From: JAVEYA01 sp034003745
Lineage (GTDB): Bacteria; Bacillota; Peptococcia; DRI-13; PHAD01
Assembly (NCBI GenBank): GCA_034003745.1
Contig: JAVEYA010000092.1
Span: 1-8,858, forward strand
Length of the DNA stretch: 8,858 nt
Reading direction: 5' to 3'
Positions 4,979 through 8,858 of the stretch are shown in pieces. The translations under genes were made by a program, and so were the position numbers. Under the pieces are notes generated by a model. The model was not told where the DNA came from. It did not search any database and saw only the letters and a program-made list of their open reading frames with translations. Position 1 is the stretch's first letter. Every line of letters begins with the position of its first letter.

Positions 4979-5914
4979 GTGATAGAATCTTTACAGAAGC
5001 TGCAAAAAGAACTTTCTACGGTCGTTATCGGAAAAGAAGAAGTAATTGACTTGCTGATGGTCGGCATCCTGGCCGACGGACACATCCTGATTGAAGATAT
5101 TCCGGGCGTAGGCAAAACCTTGCTGGCCAAAGCGTTGGCAGTCTCGCTCGATTGTGATTTCCGGCGCCTGCAATGCACCCCAGACCTGACGCCCACCGAC
5201 GTCACCGGCTTTAATATTTTTGACCGCAAGACCAATGATTTCACTTTTAAATCCGGCCCTGTCCTGACCAATATCCTTTTAGTCGATGAAATTAACCGGG
5301 CGGTGCCCCGCACCCAGTCGGCGCTTTTGGAAGCTATGGAAGAGCGGCAGATTTCCATTGACGGGCAGACCCTTCCGTTGCCCCAGCCCTTTTTTATTAT
5401 CGCAACCCAGAACCCCATCGAGCTGGAAGGGACTTTCCCCCTGCCGGAAGCCCAGTTGGACCGCTTCCTTTTAAAAATCTCTATGGGTTATCCCACCGCT
5501 CTCGAAGAAGAACAGATTATCAACGTGCACGGAAAGAAAGACCCGCTGCCGGGGCTGCCTGTTTTGGCGGATAAGCGGCAGGTCACCCTCTGGCAGGAAA
5601 AGTGTCAGGAAGTTTTCGTCCAGGATGCGGTGCGGACTTATCTTGTTTCTCTTGTCCGGGCCACTCGCGAACATCCCTCCATCGCCTTGGGCGCCAGCCC
5701 GCGTGCCACACTATCTCTGCTGCGCGCCTCGAGAGCCTTGGCCTTTATCCGGGACCGTGATTTTGTGACCCCTGACGATATTAAGTATCTGGCCAAATAT
5801 GTCTTGAGCCACCGGCTTACTTTGAAGCGTGAAGACAGACTGCGCGGTATCGACAGCGCCAAAGTCTTAGAAGACGTGCTTTCTTCGCTTAAAGTTCCGG
5901 TGGAGGAAGGTTAA
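4979..5914 (+). CDS. MoxR-family AAA+ ATPase
   Basis: AAA+ ATPase of the MoxR group, thought to act as a chaperone that remodels or activates partner proteins, often with DUF58 proteins. Its 311 residues are the usual size. Walker A 'GVGKT' at 43-47 within 'IEDIPGVGKTLLAKALA'; Walker B 'ILLVDE' at 99-104 followed by 'INRAVPRTQSALLEAMEE'; sensor 1 'ATQNP' at 142-146; arginine-containing 'LPEAQLDRFLLK' (155-166). The C-terminal lid holds 'GASPRATLSLLRASRALAFI', the family's sensor-2 region. All catalytic motifs are intact. The start is GTG 4979, preceded by GAGAGGCGG (4963-4971). A weak promoter-like pair, TTGGCC (4925-4930) and TATTAT (4951-4956), has a 20-base spacer and is not listed separately. 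The gene is followed 5 bases later by the DUF58 gene, so these two are coupled. Confidence 0.93.
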   Translation: MIESLQKLQKELSTVVIGKEEVIDLLMVGILADGHILIEDIPGVGKTLLAKALAVSLDCDFRRLQCTPDLTPTDVTGFNIFDRKTNDFTFKSGPVLTNILLVDEINRAVPRTQSALLEAMEERQISIDGQTLPLPQPFFIIATQNPIELEGTFPLPEAQLDRFLLKISMGYPTALEEEQIINVHGKKDPLPGLPVLADKRQVTLWQEKCQEVFVQDAVRTYLVSLVRATREHPSIALGASPRATLSLLRASRALAFIRDRDFVTPDDIKYLAKYVLSHRLTLKREDRLRGIDSAKVLEDVLSSLKVPVEEG

Positions 5915-5919
5915 ACTCC

Positions 5920-7047
5920 ATGGGCCATGCGGAGAGGAATCATAACAGGACATCCATTTATACGATGCCGCTGATTAAGATTTTCCTGTGGATTGTTCTG
6001 GTTCTCCTGTTAATTAACCAGATTTTTCTGCCGGCGGGCGTGATCATTTTTATTCTTTTAATCGTGGAATTGACGCGTCTATGGAACAGGTTCGCTTTAT
6101 ATAATTTAGAAGTAAACAGTGCGGTATACCCGGCGCGTCTCTTTCCGGATGAAGAAACCGTGTTGAAGATCGGGTTCAATAACAATAAAATCCTGCCCAT
6201 CAATCTTCACTGGACGCAAGAAATGCTTCCGGAAATACGGCAAGTTTCGGCGGATGCGCCGGAGCAGGCATTGTCCGGGTTCAAAATCATGCGTTGGCAT
6301 GACCGCTATACCGTAAGCCTTCCGCTGGCGGTAAAAAAAAGAGGATATTATCATTTGCCTCCTTTGGTGATTGAAGCGCGGGACGGGTTGGGTTTATATG
6401 AGAAAACGGAAAAATATGCCCATCCTGCCGTGATGGTCTATCCGCGTATCAAGTCTGTGGGAGAGTTGGAAATCAGTCCCTCTGCCCTGATTGGGGAGCG
6501 CAAGGATAAACGGCCCCTGGCGCCGGACCCGCTTAGAATCGCGGGATTAAGAGACTATACGCCGGATATTCCGGCCCGTTTCATCAGTTGGAAAGCCAGC
6601 GCCAAGAAAGATGAGCTGCTGGCGAAAGTGCTGGAGCCTTCGGCTGATTTGCGCATCTGTATTGCTGTGGACATCGGTACTTTTGCTCAAGGCGAGCGTG
6701 ACGAAGATTCTTTTGAGGAAGCCTTATCCGTGGCGGCCTCTTTAGCTTACTGGGCGGATACGAACCGCCTCCCCTTCGGCTTTATTGCCAACGGCCGGCT
6801 AAAAGAGCTGGATTCCCCGGCGGTTATTCCTATCAGTTCCGCGCCGTCACAGATGTACGGCGTGCTGGAGGCCCTGGCGAGATTGGAGCTGGATCCGGCC
6901 CAAACCCTGGATGACCTGATTCAGATGGAAAGAAAGAGCTTCCCCTGGGGAACCACCCTGGTGGTGCTGGGGAAAGGTCCGGCCGCGCCGGTGACATCCC
7001 ATCTGCGTTCAAACATTTACTTTAGAATTGATAAGGAGGGACGGTGA
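5920..7047 (+). CDS. DUF58 domain membrane protein, partner of MoxR
   Basis: Membrane-anchored protein of 375 residues with a large soluble part. Two hydrophobic spans occur at about 18-34 and 37-52. The beta-rich region that follows (about 60-190, with 'VNSAVYPARLFPDEETVLKIGFNN') is typical of the family before the conserved core 'GLRDYTPDIPARFISWKASA' (209-228) and 'LAKVLEP' (234-240), which define DUF58. A von Willebrand factor A-like fold probably follows ('ICIAVDIGTF', 246-255), but the metal-site DxSxS is not preserved: the strand reads Asp-Ile-Gly-Thr. These proteins nearly always follow a MoxR ATPase and are assumed to be its partner. Start: GGAGGAAGG (5902-5910) lies 9 bases before ATG 5920; the in-frame ATG at 5965 lacks a good ribosome site. 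The stop codon directly touches the next start (TGA 7045-7047, GTG 7048), so translation is coupled. Confidence 0.88.
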   Translation: MGHAERNHNRTSIYTMPLIKIFLWIVLVLLLINQIFLPAGVIIFILLIVELTRLWNRFALYNLEVNSAVYPARLFPDEETVLKIGFNNNKILPINLHWTQEMLPEIRQVSADAPEQALSGFKIMRWHDRYTVSLPLAVKKRGYYHLPPLVIEARDGLGLYEKTEKYAHPAVMVYPRIKSVGELEISPSALIGERKDKRPLAPDPLRIAGLRDYTPDIPARFISWKASAKKDELLAKVLEPSADLRICIAVDIGTFAQGERDEDSFEEALSVAASLAYWADTNRLPFGFIANGRLKELDSPAVIPISSAPSQMYGVLEALARLELDPAQTLDDLIQMERKSFPWGTTLVVLGKGPAAPVTSHLRSNIYFRIDKEGR

Positions 7048-8319
7048 GTGGGCAAGCACAGCTCCGGAATCACTACGCTTTTGGTCTTGACCGAAGCCTG
7101 TTACCTCTATCCGTTCTATCAGCTCGCCGCCATTTTATTGGGTTGGCATTTGGCGCTTTCTCCTGTAATTTTTTTCATGGTGACCGCCCTCTTCTTGCTG
7201 GTGAATCTGCGATTAGCCGAAGAACGCCGGATTACGCTGCTCCTGGCCAATGTGGCCGTCATTGGGGTTGCGTTGTTTGTCCCGGGGCTGCTTAAGCCGC
7301 TGACGGGGGCAGAAATGGCGGCAGCAGCCGTAGTTTTAGCCTGGCTTTCCATTCGCAGCCGGAACCTATTTGCCCGTACGGTTGACGTTTTTGTGCATTT
7401 TGACGTCAGCATTCTGGTAATCTTTCTGGGCGTCGTAGTGTACAGCGTTTTGCAGATTCCGGGGGGCTTCACCTGGCTAATGCTTTCCTTTTTGCTGAAT
7501 ATCTTCACGATTTCCCTTTACGCCGGCGCCGGCCAGGGAAAGTTAGCCTGGCTGGGCGGTTTTGTGGCGGCCATCGTGCTTGTTCCGCTCTTTGCAACCG
7601 CTCAGTTTTTCTTGCCTATGCTCACGCAGCCGGCTCAGGTTTTATATTCCCTGGGCAGGCCGGTTGCGGGGATGTTCCAAGCGATTATCGGTTATATTTT
7701 TTCCGGGTACGTTAATCATCTTGCCAAGCAACGTTCCGGCGGCGCCTCCAATCTGGCCACAGATACAAATAACGCGCCGGTTCCGCTGGGATCAACTGAG
7801 GTCTCCCCGGTATTTGAAGCGGTAATGCGGACCATTCTAATTATTTTTCTCATCTTTATTGCCGTTATCGTGCTTGCCATCTTGCTCTATCTGGCCCGGC
7901 TTTTCTGGATTTGGCTGCTGCGCCGGCAGGGCAAGCCTGTCTCACCGGCCTTGTCCGTCAGACGGAAGCTTTCCTGGAAGACCCTGTTCGGGGATATTCC
8001 CGTACTGTGGAAACAGTTGAAAATCTGGCTTCTGCCGTGGCTCCCCGTACACCTGGATATTGCCGGGGCCTACAAAGCTTTGCTGCAATGGGGGGGCTTC
8101 CGTGACTGCCCTAAAGAAGCCTATGAGACGCCCGATGAATACTTAAGCAGGCTGACCACGCTCTTTCCCCGGCAGGAACAGGAGCTGCACACCCTGACCG
8201 CTTACTATGTCCTCTATAAATATGGAAAAGACAATGTCCAATATCCGCCGGAAGAATTGAAAACCAACCTGCGCCGGTTGTTCTTCCCGGGTTTGTCGGC
8301 CAGGACGACCCGCTCCTGA
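7048..8319 (+). CDS. Polytopic membrane protein with DUF4129-like C-terminus
   Basis: A 423-residue membrane protein. About six hydrophobic spans lie in the first 185 residues (roughly 10-30, 38-55, 62-80, 89-102, 119-135, 141-182), followed by a polar loop (about 190-258) and one strong span at 261-291. The C-terminal cytoplasmic part (about 346-415: 'GAYKALLQWGGFRD', 'ETPDEYLSRL', 'LTAYYVLYKYG') fits the DUF4129 pattern of a helical tail with Thr-Pro-x-Glu-Tyr and a (R/K)YG end. In the usual MoxR-DUF58-third gene arrangement this protein is TgpA-like, with a transglutaminase core between spans six and seven. Here that loop is only about 70 residues and has no Cys-His-Asp triad, so the catalytic domain is absent. 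Start is GTG 7048, touching the DUF58 stop; AAGGAGG (7033-7039) is 8 bases before it. The stop codon lies in the following terminator's loop. Confidence 0.75.
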   Translation: MGKHSSGITTLLVLTEACYLYPFYQLAAILLGWHLALSPVIFFMVTALFLLVNLRLAEERRITLLLANVAVIGVALFVPGLLKPLTGAEMAAAAVVLAWLSIRSRNLFARTVDVFVHFDVSILVIFLGVVVYSVLQIPGGFTWLMLSFLLNIFTISLYAGAGQGKLAWLGGFVAAIVLVPLFATAQFFLPMLTQPAQVLYSLGRPVAGMFQAIIGYIFSGYVNHLAKQRSGGASNLATDTNNAPVPLGSTEVSPVFEAVMRTILIIFLIFIAVIVLAILLYLARLFWIWLLRRQGKPVSPALSVRRKLSWKTLFGDIPVLWKQLKIWLLPWLPVHLDIAGAYKALLQWGGFRDCPKEAYETPDEYLSRLTTLFPRQEQELHTLTAYYVLYKYGKDNVQYPPEELKTNLRRLFFPGLSARTTRS

Positions 8320-8336
8320 CAGAGCGGGATTTTTTT
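8309..8336 (+). terminator. Intrinsic terminator of the MoxR-DUF58-DUF4129 unit
   Basis: Perfect 7-bp GC-rich stem CCCGCTC (8309-8315) / GAGCGGG (8322-8328), a 6-base loop, then A and seven T residues (8330-8336). The TGA stop (8317-8319) is in the loop, as at the earlier terminator. Confidence 0.9.
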
Positions 8337-8356
8337 CTTAATGAAGGAGAATTCAG

Positions 8357-8858
8357 ATGAAACAAAAAATTATGCGCTTCATTACGGTGACGCTGCTCCT
8401 CTTTTTGATAGTGTCTTCCGGCCCTGCCGCCCTGGCGGCCTCCGTTCAAGGGGAGTATCTGGAGAAGACCCTGGATTTCGTCCGGGATAATTATCTGGAG
8501 CCTCTGCAGGAAGAGGCGTTAACCCGGTGGGCGCTGCAAGGTATTTTTAATAACCTGGATTCCTATTCCCGGTTCTACACGCCGAAAGAAGCAGAAATTT
8601 ACCTGAAAGAAATCGTAGGCGTCTATGGCGGCATTGGCGCCGTTCTGACCGGCTATGGCGACTTTGCCGTGATTTATGAGGTGCAGCCGGATTCCCCGGC
8701 TGCAAGGTCCGGACTGCTTCCCGGCGATAAAATCACCGCCGTAGAGGGGGTATCCGTAGTCGGCTTGGGGGTAGGCCCGGTTGTCACGATGCTGAAAGGG
8801 GAGGAAGGTACGAGTATAGCAGTAGAAATCGTACGTGGGCAGCAAAAGCCTTTTTCTA
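8357..8858 (+). CDS. Exported S41 (CtpA-like) serine protease, N-terminal part
   Basis: Start of a carboxyl-terminal processing protease, cut by the window edge after 167 codons; the frame is open to the end. Residues 1-28 form a classical signal peptide: basic head, hydrophobic core at about 8-20, and Ala-Leu-Ala before residue 28. The mature N-terminus has the helical segment 'LEKTLDFVRDNYLEP' (35-49) and 'LDSYSRFYTPKEA' (67-79), characteristic of S41 enzymes. A PDZ domain follows (about 90-165) with 'GGIGAVL' (91-97) and 'SPAARSGLLPGDKI' (113-126). The catalytic Ser-Lys domain would lie beyond the window. AAGGAG (8344-8349) is 7 bases before ATG 8357. The gene begins only 20 bases after the terminator's T run, and I see no convincing promoter there, so expression may depend on read-through or on a promoter inside the preceding gene. 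Such proteases cleave exported proteins, and their nearness to a MoxR unit suggests, without proving, a common envelope task. Confidence 0.88.
   Translation, partial: MKQKIMRFITVTLLLFLIVSSGPAALAASVQGEYLEKTLDFVRDNYLEPLQEEALTRWALQGIFNNLDSYSRFYTPKEAEIYLKEIVGVYGGIGAVLTGYGDFAVIYEVQPDSPAARSGLLPGDKITAVEGVSVVGLGVGPVVTMLKGEEGTSIAVEIVRGQQKPFS

Noticed and set aside
4804..5418. 204-codon minus-strand open frame
   Set aside because: It is opposite the ends of the deacylase and the MoxR ATPase genes, is rich in Ser/Lys/Arg without motifs, and spans two well-supported genes.
7119..7508. 129-codon minus-strand open frame
   Set aside because: It is opposite the hydrophobic coding region of the DUF4129-like protein; the basic, Thr/Ser-rich product is what reversing membrane-span codons gives.

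Overview
The window is an ordinary-looking, gene-dense stretch of a bacterial chromosome. All supported genes lie on the plus strand, the base composition is roughly half G+C, and Shine-Dalgarno sites are mostly strong (AAGGAGG, AGGAGG). The gene set points to an anaerobic Bacillota (Firmicutes). It has a WalJ/YycJ-type metallo-beta-lactamase-fold protein next to rlmH, a CoA-binding domain protein beside a thioredoxin-reductase-like flavoprotein, and a MoxR-DUF58-DUF4129 operon next to an S41 protease. A lineage such as Negativicutes or Peptococcia is my guess only; no RNA gene or other marker fixes it.

Region 1 (1-1385) holds the end of a CoA-binding domain protein, a TrxB-like flavoprotein (best start the GTG at 313, not the ATG at 307), and a 35-codon single-span membrane protein at 1278-1385 that is easy to overlook. 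Region 2 (1386-2332) has an extended -10 promoter with an overlapping dyad, a secreted or membrane-anchored gluzincin-type peptidase (MA family), and an intrinsic terminator whose hairpin contains the gene's stop codon. Region 3 (2389-3700) has a promoter placed so close to walJ that the message may be leaderless, then walJ and rlmH nearly abutting. The HtrA-type protease gene that sits between them in Bacillus subtilis is absent.

Region 4 (3701-4945) has an intergenic stretch with two 35-bp imperfect direct repeats 40 bp apart and a 20-bp dyad, then a TetR-family regulator tightly coupled to a YbaK/EbsC-type Cys-tRNA(Pro) deacylase gene. Region 5 (4979-8336) is a compact three-gene unit: a MoxR AAA+ ATPase, a DUF58 membrane protein, and a polytopic membrane protein with a DUF4129-like tail that lacks the transglutaminase core seen in the usual third gene. 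It ends in a strong terminator, again containing the stop codon. Region 6 (8357-end) is the start of an exported PDZ/S41 (CtpA-like) protease cut by the window edge.

No CRISPR array, insertion sequence, tRNA, rRNA, phage gene or toxin-antitoxin pair was seen. The least ordinary items are the direct-repeat/dyad array ahead of tetR, the possible leaderless walJ, the small membrane protein, the stop-in-hairpin terminators, and the transglutaminase-less MoxR/DUF58/DUF4129 unit. None is a clearly new system.
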